A stretch of 64,000 nt of DNA, taken from the NCBI GenBank assembly GCA_963854835.1, contig OY978525.1:32077253-32141252 (forward strand). The letters run 5' to 3'. The notes beneath the pieces were generated by a model, which saw only the letters and a program-made list of their open reading frames with translations, did not search any database and was not told the origin of the DNA. A program made the translations under genes and the position numbers. Shown here one piece after another: positions 1 to 10,198 of the stretch; the first letter of the stretch is position 1, and each line of letters begins with the position of its first letter. Source of the stretch: Megamerina dolium (taxonomy: Eukaryota > Arthropoda > Insecta > Diptera > Megamerinidae).

Positions 1-390
1 TTATTTTATTTTTTTTTTCTTCTTTTGCTTTCCTGGGTAGTCAAAATGAGGTCTATAGAGCTGTACAAATATTCGCATCTACAAATGTGAACTTTTCGTG
101 CCAGCATACAAAATTATTTGTCTTCTTTTTTTATCAGACTCATTCCTATTGCTTTTGTGCACTAGCAAATATAGGAAATTTCATATATAATAATAGAAAT
201 GAAATATAAAGAATATTTTGAAAATTGTTTTTTTTTTTTCTTTCTGATTATTAGTCTTCTTTTACTTTGCGTTGGAAATTTTTAATCATAGCAGAACAAT
301 GCGAGCGCAAAAATGAAACGTGACAGTCGCTTTATTCAATTTTTCTTATTTTATTTTCATTATTCTCTTCCCTTAATATTATATATTAAG
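1..390. other. A+T-rich stretch without recognised gene
   Basis: This stretch holds poly-T and poly-A runs and no open frame of note. I see no repeat that recurs elsewhere in the window. It leads into the palindrome and promoter-like module that follow. Confidence 0.6.
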
Positions 391-395
391 TAAGT

Positions 396-465
396 ATTCA
401 CTGATTTAATTCATAAATGTTAAAGATTCATTCGTATCAAATATCAAGTAAATCAGTGAATATTT
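396..465. repeat. Short palindrome upstream of the TATA module
   Basis: TATTCACTGATTT at 396-408 is matched by its inverse AAATCAGTGAATA at about 453-465, with a ~44-bp spacer. It lies immediately upstream of the TATA-like box at 494. It may be a binding site or the end of a mobile element; the sequence alone does not decide. Confidence 0.55.
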
Positions 466-471
466 ATGAAG

Positions 472-1112
472 CGGGTCCTAGAAGCCAATAGGTATAAAAT
501 GGTGTACAGAGAGAGTGAGTAGAAGAGTAGTAGTTGAGCAGTAAAGTGGTACCGTAATTATGTGAAAGCGACATCAGCGAGTCATAGAAAACTAGCAAGT
601 TTTACCGAAGTGACGTAAAAGCCGATTGTATGCACAGTGCGGGTCGTGGAAGTCAATGGATAAAAAATGTTGCACATTTTAGATACTTCTCAGATATTCA
701 GTCTCCGTGGAACAGTAAACCGAACTCACGTAAAAGCAAAATGTGTCAACAGTCGTAGCGAGACAGTCGTACACCGACAATGTGTAGTTTCCTGTAAGCA
801 GTAAAGTGCTATCAAAGTGAAATAATAGTATAACAAATAGCCCAAGAGCGCAAGTGAAGCGTTAAACAGGAAAGTGTTACCCAATTGAAGTAAAAGTGTA
901 ATGCATGGACGGAAGTGAGTCATAAGAAACCGTTGTATAGTCACCGTTCAGCAATGAAGTAATATCAAAGTGAAGTAAAAGTATAATAACCCGCCGAAGA
1001 ATTTAAGTTAACCATTGATTAGTAAAGTGTTGCCGAAATGAAGTAAATGTGCATTGGCAGCAGCTAGTAGTAGAGAATCCACAAATACTACAATCATCAA
1101 TCAGGTAATAGA
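472..1112 (+). promoter_or_regulatory. Internally repeated promoter-like non-coding module
   Basis: Two blocks starting GCGGGTC, at 472 and 639 (167 bp apart), share the layout GCGGGTCsTrGAAGyCAAT followed by an A+T box: TATAAAA at 494 and ATAAAAAA at about 660. Downstream, a motif close to AGTAAAGTG...GAAGTAAAAGT recurs about seven times at irregular 55-118 bp steps (near 541, 595, 713, 799, 867, 949 and 1020). The strand is rich in purines and has no long open frame. ATCAGGTAATAG at about 1100-1112 would fit a splice donor. It could be a gene's TATA promoter and 5' non-coding exon, or the repeated 5' region of a retroelement. Neither is proven. Confidence 0.4.
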
Positions 1113-1337
1113 CATTACTATACAAATGGCTAAAAAGTGTAATAAATCATTTAAAATAAAATAAACGCATAAATAAAACGCTCGACTTTACGTAAAGTTC
1201 AAATGGCTATTAAAAATTGAACTTCTATATAAATTTAGTTTTTTTAAGTAAGTATATGTCAATACTGCCACGTAAATTTGGGAAACCCTACTAACCCTAT
1301 TAACCCTACTTCCCTAGAGTATAATTTTTGATACTAT

Positions 1338-1445
1338 GATATAGGCAGAAGAGGCAGACCTAACTTCCCGTGGAAAGACCAAGTACTGGAGAACTTGTCA
1401 GCGCTTGGAATTTCTAACTGGCGCCAACTAGTCAAGGAAAGATTA
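1338..1445 (+). mobile_element. RTE-like non-LTR retrotransposon, 3' coding tail
   Basis: The plus strand encodes GRRGRPNFPWKDQVLENL, then SALGISNWRQL, the C-terminal signature of an insect endonuclease-reverse transcriptase. The same tail recurs in at least six other fragments in this window. After NWRQLVKE the reading diverges. A run of about 13 A at 1540-1552 could be an old tail but is 100 bp away. Only ~35 codons survive. I use 'RTE-like' provisionally; a CR1-type assignment is possible. Confidence 0.65.
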
Positions 1446-1632
1446 TGCAAGTTCTCCACTTAAATTGTTGCATTAAATTTAATAAATATTGTGATATAAC
1501 TCGAAATGTGTGCCAACTAAATTACATTGTGCCTCAAGGAAAAAAAAAAAAAGACAGATCCACAACAATAACAGCTAACAAACACCACTAACACCGGCAT
1601 GACGATCACCCCCGTAGCAGTTCATTGAAATA

Positions 1633-2072
1633 CGAGTTCGGTCCCAGAACGACTCGACCTGACATATAGATGGCGGTAATAGTTTGAAAAAATTACTTTG
1701 GTCGAAACCAACAACCTTACAAAACATATGTATTAAGTTTCAAGGTGCCACGTTATTTAGTATTTTTTTTGGAGCCATCGAAAGTTAACGATCTCAGTGA
1801 ATTTGTAAACATATTCAATACTTTCATATGAAAGGTCTCAGTCCAACGAATATTAAAGCCGAACTAGATTCTACTCTGGGGGAGTCTACTCCTTCGTTTA
1901 CGACCATAAAATAATGGATGGCAGAGTTTTAACGAGGTCGTACGAGCTGCCAAGACCAACACCGTAGTGACCGAGCAATTGAGGTGGCCGCGCCAGAAAC
2001 GGTTAAGAAAATCCACAAAATGGTATTGAATGATCGCAGAGTTTAAGTGGTGAAATTAAAGAAAAAAGGCCG
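1633..2072 (+). mobile_element. Irritans-like mariner, internally deleted copy
   Basis: The terminal sequence begins at 1633 after a TA dinucleotide (1631-1632) with CGAGTTCGGTCCCAGAAC, matching the end of the mariner at 53-54 kb. The frame encodes KGLSPTNIKAELDSTLGES, a damaged GRTSCQDQHRSDRAIEVA segment, then KKIHKMVLNDRR. At about 2046 it jumps to the segment for LSGEIKEKRPH, which in the 53-kb copy lies ~400 bp further on, so the region between (including the first catalytic Asp) is deleted. Two in-frame stops interrupt the N-terminal part. The 3' terminal repeat is not seen; the sequence joins F-like retrotransposon DNA near 2072. Confidence 0.8.
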
Positions 2073-2376
2073 CATTCGTTTTCACCTTTAAGTAATTTTA
2101 TAACGAAACAAGCATTTAACATCGTTCATCTACTTTTAAGTGTTGGCAATGCTAAAAGCTTGAGACGGTGTTCATATGGTGGAAGGTTAACTGAAGGGTC
2201 CCAGTTAAAAGAGCACAAGGCAAATAACAGGAACTGCTTCTGAACAGATTCTATTGAAGGTTCCAGACAATGGAAGCATACTCCAGAATTAGACGGACAA
2301 GTGAAATGTAAGGAGTTTCAGTTATGCGGGGGTCATTAAACTCTTTTGGCCATCTCTTAATGAAGCCCAGCACTCC
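2073..2376 (-). pseudogene. F-like non-LTR element, 3' portion of reverse transcriptase (left half)
   Basis: Read on the minus strand it encodes KGVLGFIKRWPKEFNDP, SLVRLILEYASIVWN and, after frameshifts, LNWDPSVNLPPYEHRLKLL-like sequence, ending near LNACFVIKLLKGENE. This is the C-terminal RT region of F/BS-like jockey-clade elements. It continues directly the reading from 5257-5406, which stops at CVNKA. The two halves are separated by the jockey-like insertion at 2389-5244. The 3' end is missing where the sequence meets the mariner remnant. Confidence 0.8.
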
Positions 2377-2388
2377 TTTGGCCTTATT
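2377..2388. repeat. Target-site duplication, left copy
   Basis: TTTGGCCTTATT is repeated exactly at 5245-5256. The two copies bracket the jockey-like element, one beside its poly-A tail (poly-T on the plus strand) and one beside its truncated 5' end. Poly-T follows the left copy, so a boundary shift of one or two T is possible. Confidence 0.85.
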
Positions 2389-2534
2389 TTTTTTTTTTTA
2401 CAAGCCTTTTTATTGGATCTTTCTAAAATTACTTAGAAACTAACAATAAGTAATCAAATCTTACAAACTAAATAAAATTATGTGATATTCCCAACGTTCC
2501 ATCACAATTTGTTGAGTCACGAGGTATAGCAATT

Positions 2535-5048
2535 TCACAGCATATTCAGTGTGTCTTTTCTTTTTAATCGACGATGCCCCGTGTTCAAGCAAGGGGATTC
2601 GGATGACTGTGTAATTTTTGAATGTAGCTTCTGCAAGACATTGAAACTTCCTCAGAAATTGTGGATACATTTAAATTTCGATGGATGTTAACGTTCCTCA
2701 TATACCAAGGCGCGTTTACAATAATTCGCAGACACTTGGATTGTATTCGCTGCAATATTTCGATATTTGAGGGAGATGCGGTGCCCCAAAACTGAATACC
2801 ATAAGTCCAGATTGGCTTCAGGATTGCTTTATATACTAGCACTTTGTATTCGAGATTCAACTTTGATCTTTTGTGTATCAGCCACCATAACTGATTAATT
2901 TTAAGCTTGATCTGAGTTTTCTTTGCCTCTATGTGATTTTTCCAGGTCAGCCTTCTGTCGAGGTGAATACCCAAGTACTTTGTTGAGGAACATTGTGGAA
3001 CTGATTGGCCATTAATTTTAAGTGGGGGACATGTATCTGGCCTTAGCGTGAAGGTTACATGTACGCTCTTTGATACATTGACTTTTATACGCCATTTTGT
3101 TAGCCAGATTTCGAGAGAATCGATATGAGTCTGCAGGAGTTTAGTAGCTTCTATGGGGTTAGAGCGAGTGCACAATATTGCATAAGAGATACAGTAAGGG
3201 GCCCAAAACGCTTCCCTGAGGAACGCCAGCGTGAATATCCAATGGATTTGTTGTGTAATCCTTGTGATGTACGAGAAATTGTCTTTTCGTGAGGTAGCTA
3301 CTAAGCAATGAGGAGACATTTGCAGGCAGTAATAGTTTGAGTTTGTAAATAAGGCCATCGTGCCATACTTTATCGAAAGCTTGAGTGATATCAAGAAAGA
3401 CAGCTGAGCAATACTTTTTTTCTTCAAAAGTGTTCCTTATCAGAGTTACAATGCGGTGGACTTGTTCTATTGTGCCGTGCTGTTTTCTAAATCCAAACTG
3501 ATGTTGAGGAATCAGTTGGTTTAGATTAATAAATGGAGTTATATTCATGACAAGTAGCTTTTCGAATACTTTAGAAAGTAGAGGCAGGAGGCTGATAGGT
3601 CTGTACGATGCAACTTTTGTAGGGTATTTTCCTGGTTTTGCTATCATAATAATTTTTGAAGTTTTCCAGCATTTGGGATAGTGTTTAATACGAAGGATAG
3701 CATTGTAAATGTGCATGAGATGAATTACTGAAGCCAGAGGTAGCTCTTTTATCATTTTACCGGTAATTTTATAAATCTATATAAATTGCTTTGAATATGT
3801 CCTTTTTTTTAATTTTGAGCGTTATTGAGCAAGGTTGAGAAGTTAATATTGGTAATGAGGACTGTGAAGAGGGTGGATTGGGTGTAAACACACTTTTTAG
3901 GTGGTTTGCAATTACCGTCACTCAAACGGATGGGGGAATCAGTGAGAATTGGCCGATTTGAATTTTTTGCTGATTTCCACAAAGAGTAGTCTGACGCTTC
4001 ACCAGGTGTTAATTTCGCTATGTGCTCTTCTAACTCTTTATTGTTTTTATTTTTTAAGGCTTGCTTTAACTTTCGAGTGCAGTGCTGTAGCTGTGTTTTC
4101 AGATTCGGTGATCTGAATTCTTGCCATTGTCTTCGGAGTCTTCTTTTCTGTCTTACTTGCAATTCAATATCGGCTGGTGTGTATGGGCTATAGTTTGATT
4201 GCTTGCATACCTTTGTGCAGGTGGCTGAGCTGAGAGCTAATGAGAGCAGCTGGTTGAATTTTTCGAGTGCTGAGTCTACATCGTGTCCATTTCTTAATAC
4301 AGTACTCAGAGGAAGATGGGAATTTATATATTTCTTGAATTTTAACCAGTCTATTTTCTTTCTAACGCAATTGCTTTGGGGGCTTGGTGATTTTATAGAT
4401 ATTGAGTGGTGAGTGGTCAGATGATAGATCATAATTACACTCTGTGGAGATATTTTCCATCTGCAAACCTTTGGCGACTCCAAAGTCTATGAGATCGGGT
4501 ATTTTCCTCTTGTCCGTCGGCCAATATGTCGGTTGACCATTTGAAATAACATCGTAGCCGTGGTTAGTGATGATTGAACATAGTCTTCTGCCTTTTGGAG
4601 TTATTAAGCGGGAGCCCCAGTGAGTGTGTTTGGCGTTGAAATCTCCAGCAACCAAGAATTTGCTACCAAGAGTTGAGAAAAATTCTTTATATTGCTGTTC
4701 GGTAATACTGTATCTTGGGGGACAGTATATCGCAGATATTACTAGCTTAGAGATGTATTCTTCCAGACATATAGATGTTGCTTGCAAGTAGACGCTACTG
4801 AAATCTTCGAGAACATGATGTTTTATTCTGCTTTTTATCAATATGGCAGTTCCTCCGCGTGCCTTACCATGCGAATGATTTGTGGTGTACAGTTTGTAAT
4901 ATGGTATTTGGTAGCAATTTTTGTCAGTGAAATGGGTCTCAGATATCATCATTATGTCGATTTGGCTAGATTCAAGGAATTGAATTAGCTCCAAACGGTG
5001 CTGGCTTAAGCCGTTGGCGTTCCAGTGGCATATCTTGAGACAACTCAT
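2535..5048 (-). pseudogene. Jockey-like ORF2: endonuclease plus reverse transcriptase, broken
   Basis: The start ATG is at 5046-5048. The N-terminal domain (to about 4400) is an AP-like endonuclease with WNANGL, SETHFTDKN, GDFNAKHTHWGS and SDHSPL all present. A frameshift follows SDHSPL. The linker runs to 3809 in another frame. The RT resumes near 3770 with ITGKMIKELPL, ASYRPISLLPLLSKVFEKLL, FLDITQAFDKVWH and HAGVPQGSVLGPLLYLL. The next ~60 bp, which should carry the YADD box, are missing, and reading resumes at ILCTRSNPIEATKLL. The C-terminal part (KINGQSVP, STKYLGIHLDRRLTW) is well preserved. A final frameshift near HPNPL precedes the inferred stop at 2535-2537. The protein cannot be an active polymerase. 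Confidence 0.85.
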
Positions 5049-5244
5049 GGTCTGGATAGCAATGTTTGGAGTAACATCGATTGATTTTTCATCATTTCTT
5101 GCATCATTGTTTGCATTGAGTTCATGAATTGGTTCATATTCTGAATTAATGTTTGAAGCAAATGTTCAAGGGTACTTGGCTGTTGGGTGGGCAGTGAGTG
5201 TTTCTGCTCATTATTTACATTGCTTTGTTGGTGTGGGTTTTGTT
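5045..5244 (-). pseudogene. Jockey-like ORF1 (gag-like) C-terminal tail
   Basis: In the frame ending with TGA at 5045-5047, the minus strand encodes a Gln/Met/Asn-rich tail containing TLEHLLQTLIQNMNQF and MNSMQTMMQEMMKNQSMLL, ending in TLLSRP. Such a tail is usual for ORF1 of jockey-clade elements. The stop overlaps the ORF2 start as ATGA, which suggests coupled translation of ORF2. The rest of ORF1, including any zinc knuckles, is lost by 5' truncation at about 5244. Confidence 0.75.
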
Positions 5245-5256
5245 TTTGGCCTTATT
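5245..5256. repeat. Target-site duplication, right copy
   Basis: An exact copy of TTTGGCCTTATT at 2377-2388. It marks the 5' end of the truncated jockey-like insertion. Confidence 0.85.
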
Positions 5257-5890
5257 AACACAAGAATTTATATGCAAATTGAAACAAAGTTTGGAATCCA
5301 TGGTAATACCGAGATCAATAAAACTAAAAACACGTTTTAGCTGCTGGCCATCAAGCGAAAACTGATGTAATAAAGGCTTTTTTCGTGAAAAGTCATGAAT
5401 TTGCATTTATCTAAATTAAATACCATTAGGTTAGTTTAGCACCATTCAGAAAGAGAGACTATATCTGATTGCAAACATGTTTAAGAAGCCGATGAATAAT
5501 GGGTCATGAAAAGCTTGACATAATCTGCAAACATTTAAATAGTTCAGTGCATAATAGATGATGGAAGATCATTTATGAAGAGTAAGTAGAAGATTGGCCC
5601 GAGGTGGCTTCCCTGGGGGACGCCAGAAGGAACATTTATATTTCTGGAAATTGCACTATTGAATAACACTTTTTGTGTGCGGTTGGCTAAATAGGATCTA
5701 ATCCAGTTTACAACTATGTTATAAAGCCTATCAAATCAAGTTTTTTTTAAGCATTTAGTTGTGGTTAACTTTTTCAAAAGCCTTGCAAATATCGTGGTCA
5801 GTTTGGAGACCACGAGTAAAGCCTTTAATTACACTGGTAGAAAATTCAAGCAAATTAGTCACAGTGGATTTGCATTTCATAAAAACCATG
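5257..5890 (-). pseudogene. F-like non-LTR element, reverse transcriptase (right half)
   Basis: The minus strand encodes, with frameshifts, STVTNLLEFSTSVIKGFTRG then LQTDHDICKAFEKVNHN, NWIRSYLANRTQKVLF, SGVPQGSHLGPIFYLLFIND and MFADYVKLF, then FSLDGQQLKRVFSFIDLGI and HINSCVNKA. The catalytic box reads FADYV where ADD is expected, so an aspartate has been lost. The reading continues at 2376 on the other side of the inserted jockey-like element. The upstream end fades near 5890. The motifs fit F/BS-like jockey-clade elements. Confidence 0.82.
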
Positions 5891-7400
5891 ATGATTTAAA
5901 GATACTGCACTTTGATTTACTATGCCCAAAATTATGCAACATATTTTATAAAATTCACTAACAAAAACTAATTGAAATTATTCATTTAAAAAAGCAAATA
6001 ATAAATAGGCTTCAAAAACCTAAAATTATACACACAATTACACTAAAATTTTTACAATGTTAATTTACCAATGATGCTTCAAAATATGTTAAAAATTTTA
6101 TTGAAAATTTTTCAACACACAATTGTTAATTAATCATCTAACCAATTATATACGATTTGCTTGCTTATTATTTAGTTATTTTATCATCGAATTCCCCCTA
6201 AAGAAAAATCACCAACACCACAACCAAAATAAAATATAATTTCAGCAATTCAAAACAATTAAACATATACATATTTAATACCCAACTTAAAGCATTGACC
6301 ATTATCTCTTGCATGCATCCATAACACAAAAACACATACCACGTTTGCAGCCATACACAGTATATTTACAGCGCGCAACTAGGATTGTATGTAATTAAAA
6401 TAGACCCCAAAAATATACCTCAAAACAATACACAAATCCTATTTTAGAGCTTTAGAATAGCTCTTTACTTATTGTTGCTGTTATAGTACGCGCTTGCAAT
6501 TAAATTCCATTTCTGCATCCATCGCAAAGCACTGCATAATCACAGCAACAAAAAAAAAACAAGCAAACAAAAAACTGAAGCAGTAAGCTTATAGATAGAG
6601 CTTGCACAAAATCAAACAAAAACCAAGAGACATACATACTCACATATCATACACACCAAACATACAACCAAACGAAAAATCGAAAGCGAAGAGTTGGAAG
6701 CAGCAACAAAAACTTACCTACATTCCCAAAAAATATTTCCAAATGGCAAATAAAACAAAACAAAACCCACATGAAATCCAAGAGGGATGCTTAAATTGGG
6801 ATTTTAAATGTACTCAGTACAGCAGCAGTGAAAATAGCAATGGCAATAGCGAGCAGTGATATACTGCCACGTATTACAAGCGGATGTTTTAATACAGCTG
6901 ACATAGAGCAGCTGTAGCAGAGAATTTTAGCTACCTATGAGTATTCAGCTATATGCATACTTACGTGTGGTTTTGTAGTTGGGCTGGTGCGAAGGTATTG
7001 CATTGGTATTAGTTAGCAATGTCCTTGTTTAGTTGTAATTTGTTTTTTGTTTTTTTTTCTGCTACTAACCATTACATTGGCAATGGATTCTATCTATCCA
7101 CGTACATAGTCTAATGGTGACACCGGTGACACTCAACTACAAATCCTGGGTCACTACTGCTGTTACTTTAAATTTCAACTCAAATTCAACGCCAAGGATA
7201 CAAACTGGCTTTTGAGGATTTTAATTTTATCGAGTTAGCATTGGACACAATCATAGACGCAGCGCATCGCATAAGTATATATTTGAGGTAACGAACGAAG
7301 CAACTTGAGGATTACGAAAGGGGTTATACTATTAGTGAAATAGAACAGTGCTTATGGAACTTATATGATGCTATTGTTGGTGCTATTTTAAATACACATT
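5891..7400. other. A+T-rich stretch without recognised gene
   Basis: It is rich in A runs and CAACAACA/ACAAACA tracts. An 85-codon frame at 6602-6859 is low in complexity (Lys, Gln, Asn) and resembles nothing I know. I treat it as chance. Confidence 0.6.
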
Positions 7401-7411
7401 ATATATAATGA

Positions 7412-7445
7412 TCATGATGATGATGATGATGTTGATGATGATGGT
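7412..7445. repeat. (GAT)n microsatellite
   Basis: Mostly perfect GAT triplets with one GTT interruption. Confidence 0.9.
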
Positions 7446-7588
7446 ATGCAAGGTATTTAGAAATAATTTTTTGGTATATACGATTATGTACGTATTATGG
7501 TAGAAATAACTACGAAAAACAGATGAGCGGATTTTATCTTTAAAAAGGATAATAAAATTTGGTACACCAAATGCAATATAAAGAGACA

Positions 7589-7589
<1 letters not shown>

Positions 7590-7634
<45 letters not shown>
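7590..7634. repeat. (CA)n microsatellite
   Basis: About 22 uninterrupted CA units. The minus-strand frames through it (poly Cys-Val) are artefacts. Confidence 0.95.
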
Positions 7635-7635
<1 letters not shown>

Positions 7636-7910
7636 GAAAATATGAAATGCATTAAAGGTGGAAGATGAATATAAAAACTGGATATTAGTAAAATCAAGAT
7701 AATGCGATATGATGTTTTCTGGAAGAGGACTCAATTACTAATTCGTACATTACTATTATGATCTTGTAAAGAAAATTATTTAATAATATGATGTAACTAA
7801 AAGTTGAAAAAATACAATGATCGACCATAGTATTTTCATCGTGTTAACATTAGGAAAAGCTAAATGAATCACTTAATTTAGATAAAAATAAAATAAATAT
7901 AAATATAAAT

Positions 7911-8098
7911 ATGTGGCACTTATAAGCCTCGAAAGGCTCTTTGCCAGAGCTTCTCCTTCATTACTGCTGTGTGTGTGTTAAATTTTGGACAGTATTAGAA
8001 GGGGCCGTGGGTGCCGTGTGTCCAAATTTTAACACGCACAACAGTAATGGAAAAGAAACTCGGCCAAAGAGCCCTTCGGGCTTAAAGTGCCACATATT
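7911..8098. repeat. Inverted pair of SINE 3' ends
   Basis: 7911-8003 is the 3' part of the window's SINE on the minus strand. 8019-8098 is the same 3' part on the plus strand, so the two form a palindrome with ~80-bp arms from ATGTGGCACTTATAAGCC to TTAAAGTGCCACAT. Between them, at 8007-8018, sits GTGGGTGCCGTG, matching the first bases of the SINE head. The plus copy therefore seems to retain its 5' tip and 3' end with the middle (~265 bp) deleted. Confidence 0.75.
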
Positions 8099-8219
8099 TT
8101 TAATTTTTTTTTTAAGGGACCTAATTATTTTAGCCGATATTGTTTATGAAATAGTAAGTGTGGCACGCCCATTTTTCAATATACTTTGAACTGATAAGTA
8201 AATTAGTTGGGTAGTTGTG

Positions 8220-9960
8220 TGATTATTTATTGATTTTCAATTGTTTTTGTGTCCATTTTGGATGGTAGGAGTGGAGATGGCGTTATTTGTCGATTTTCAG
8301 GTATATAGAGTTCAGTTTGTATAGCATCCCCGTTAACGGATAGAGATAGAGGAAAAACATGTTCGAGAAAAACATTGAAGGGACACAACTAATGATAATT
8401 GGGTTTTCATTTCACCAAACCATACCTAAGAGAATACTGGTCAATTTAAAAATAAGAGGTGAGTGTAAGGAAAAATATTGAAGAGATGAAGTTTGAAGAG
8501 ATGATACTAATGGATATGAGGCCGATTTCTGAGCAACCTTGAGGTTGTTAGACGACTTTCGTGTGTTTTTTATTGATTTTATATGGTAGCCTCTTTACCG
8601 GCCGAAGTTAGAGGGCAATAATGTATGGAGAAAATTATGATGTGGTAAAACTTATAAAGGTCGGGGTTACATTTTATACCCTGGAAGCGATTCCTGGACA
8701 CTTAAGGAGATAATTGTCGATTTCCTGATTTATCCTTTCATTTTTTACGGCAGTCGCCTTAATGGGGGTGAATAGAAAGTAAGTATGATAAAGAATGAAA
8801 TATTGGAATGGTAAAACTAATAGAAGTCGGGGTTGCAGTTCATCCCCTAGAGAAAATTTTTCGGCAGCTATGAAATTATTTGACGATTTCCTTGTTTTTT
8901 TTCCTTTATTTTGTATTGCATGACAGTCCCTTTAACGGATGGAGCTAGCTGGTAAATATGCGAGAAAATATTAAACTGATAAAACTGATAAAGTTTGGGG
9001 TTACATCTTATCCCCTAGAGGGGGATTCTTGGACATCTATGTGAACTATTTGGCGATTTCGTGGTGTTTTCTCATTTTTTTTTTGTATGGCAACTCCCTT
9101 GAAAAATAGAGTGAGTGGTGATTGGTGATTGGTGAGTGTGTTCAGAAATCGTATTGAAAGGTTAAAATTAGTGGATATGGAATTGATATTTCATCCTCCT
9201 AGAGGCTATTTCAGGGCAGCTAAAGATTTATAATAGTTATTGATTTTCAGATGTCTTTAAACCTATTTTGTATTTGCCTTTAAAGCCTGCATAGAGGTGG
9301 TAACATTTTGTATGGCTGATCCCTTAAGGACTGGAAAAAGATGCTGATTATGTTCCGAGAAAATATATATTTTACCCCTCTGAGGCCACTAGTGGGACTG
9401 CTGAGAAATTTTTTTGTTATATATATAAATTTTGTAGCTGAACCACCCTAATGGAATTACATGGAATTAATAGGTGGGTATGTTCAGAAATCATATTGAA
9501 AAGTTTAAACTAATGGAGATGGAATTGATATTTCATCCTCCTAGAGGCTATTTCTGTGCAGCTATAGAGTTACAATAGTTATTGATTTTCAGATGTCTTT
9601 AAACCTATTTTGTATCCTCCTTTAGGGCCTGAATATAGGTGGTGTCATTTTGTATGGGAGATCCCTTAAGGAATGGAGAAGGATGCTCTTTATTTTCCGA
9701 GAAAATATATATTTTACCCCTCTAGAGGCTACTAATTGAAGTGATGAGACTTTTTTTTCTGTTTGATACAATATATAAAAATTTTAACCGAGCCCCTAAG
9801 CAGTGGAGATAGGGTGTAAGTATATTCTTTACAAATGTTACTGTGGCTCTGCCAAATATTTCACCCCTCTAGTGGTGACTAATGGGAGGCTTGGGACATT
9901 TTTAGCTAAAAATGAAAATTTTTTAGGAAATCTCATCTCATCTTTTTTGCCCAATATTTT
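8220..9960 (+). repeat. Degenerate tandem-repeat block, ~170-200 bp unit
   Basis: Units contain a core near GTATGGCAGTCCCTTAAnGGA with GGAGATAG, followed by GAAAATATT and ACCCCTCTAGAGGC. Cores occur near 8330, 8580, 8745, 8930, 9090, 9320, 9430, 9655 and 9790. Related fragments lie near 25.9-26.3, 28.4-28.8, 47.85 and 59.1 kb. Two neighbouring units (9140-9350 and 9480-9680) are nearly identical over long stretches, which points to recent unequal exchange. There is no coding content. I do not recognise the family. Confidence 0.65.
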
Positions 9961-10112
9961 TTTACTATATTTCAATCAGTGTTACAACCGAATAACTAAA
10001 TAACCGAAAGCGTATTATAAAATAAAATTAGATAAAAGAAAACGAAAATGCGACTATATTCATACGTTATATCATACGTACACGTTCATCAACATGAGAG
10101 CACATCGCTCTT

Positions 10113-10198
10113 AGAATAAAAACGAATAAAACACTGCTGTATGTTCCTATAAGCTGTTCATAGGAACACACATAAACTGTTCCATTCGTTTTTATTCT
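10113..10198. repeat. 86-bp imperfect palindrome (hairpin)
   Basis: The outer arms AGAATAAAAACGAAT and ATTCGTTTTTATTCT pair perfectly. The inner arms GTTCCTAT and ATAGGAAC pair around a loop containing AAGCTGTTC. The remaining sequence between is a near match. It could fold as an RNA hairpin, or be the core of a small inverted-repeat element. It is flanked by A+T-rich sequence without a recognisable promoter. Confidence 0.7.

Larger units (their letters stand above)
2389..5244 (-). mobile_element. Jockey-like non-LTR retrotransposon, copy 1
   Basis: The minus-strand order is ORF1 tail, ORF2 (endonuclease, linker, reverse transcriptase), 3'UTR and poly-A (2389-2399). It is 5'-truncated inside ORF1 at about 5244. 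It is flanked by a perfect 12-bp duplication and sits within an older F-like element, so it is the younger of the two. A second, shorter copy lies at 39436-40609. The 3'UTRs of the two copies align well (AACTAACAATAAGTA in both). ORF2 has a frameshift after the endonuclease, a gap between linker and RT, and a deletion that removes the RT catalytic box. Confidence 0.9.

Noticed and set aside
7383..7734. Two minus-strand frames of 64 and 104 codons with poly Cys-Val
   Set aside because: They run through the (CA)n tract and have no recognisable domain.
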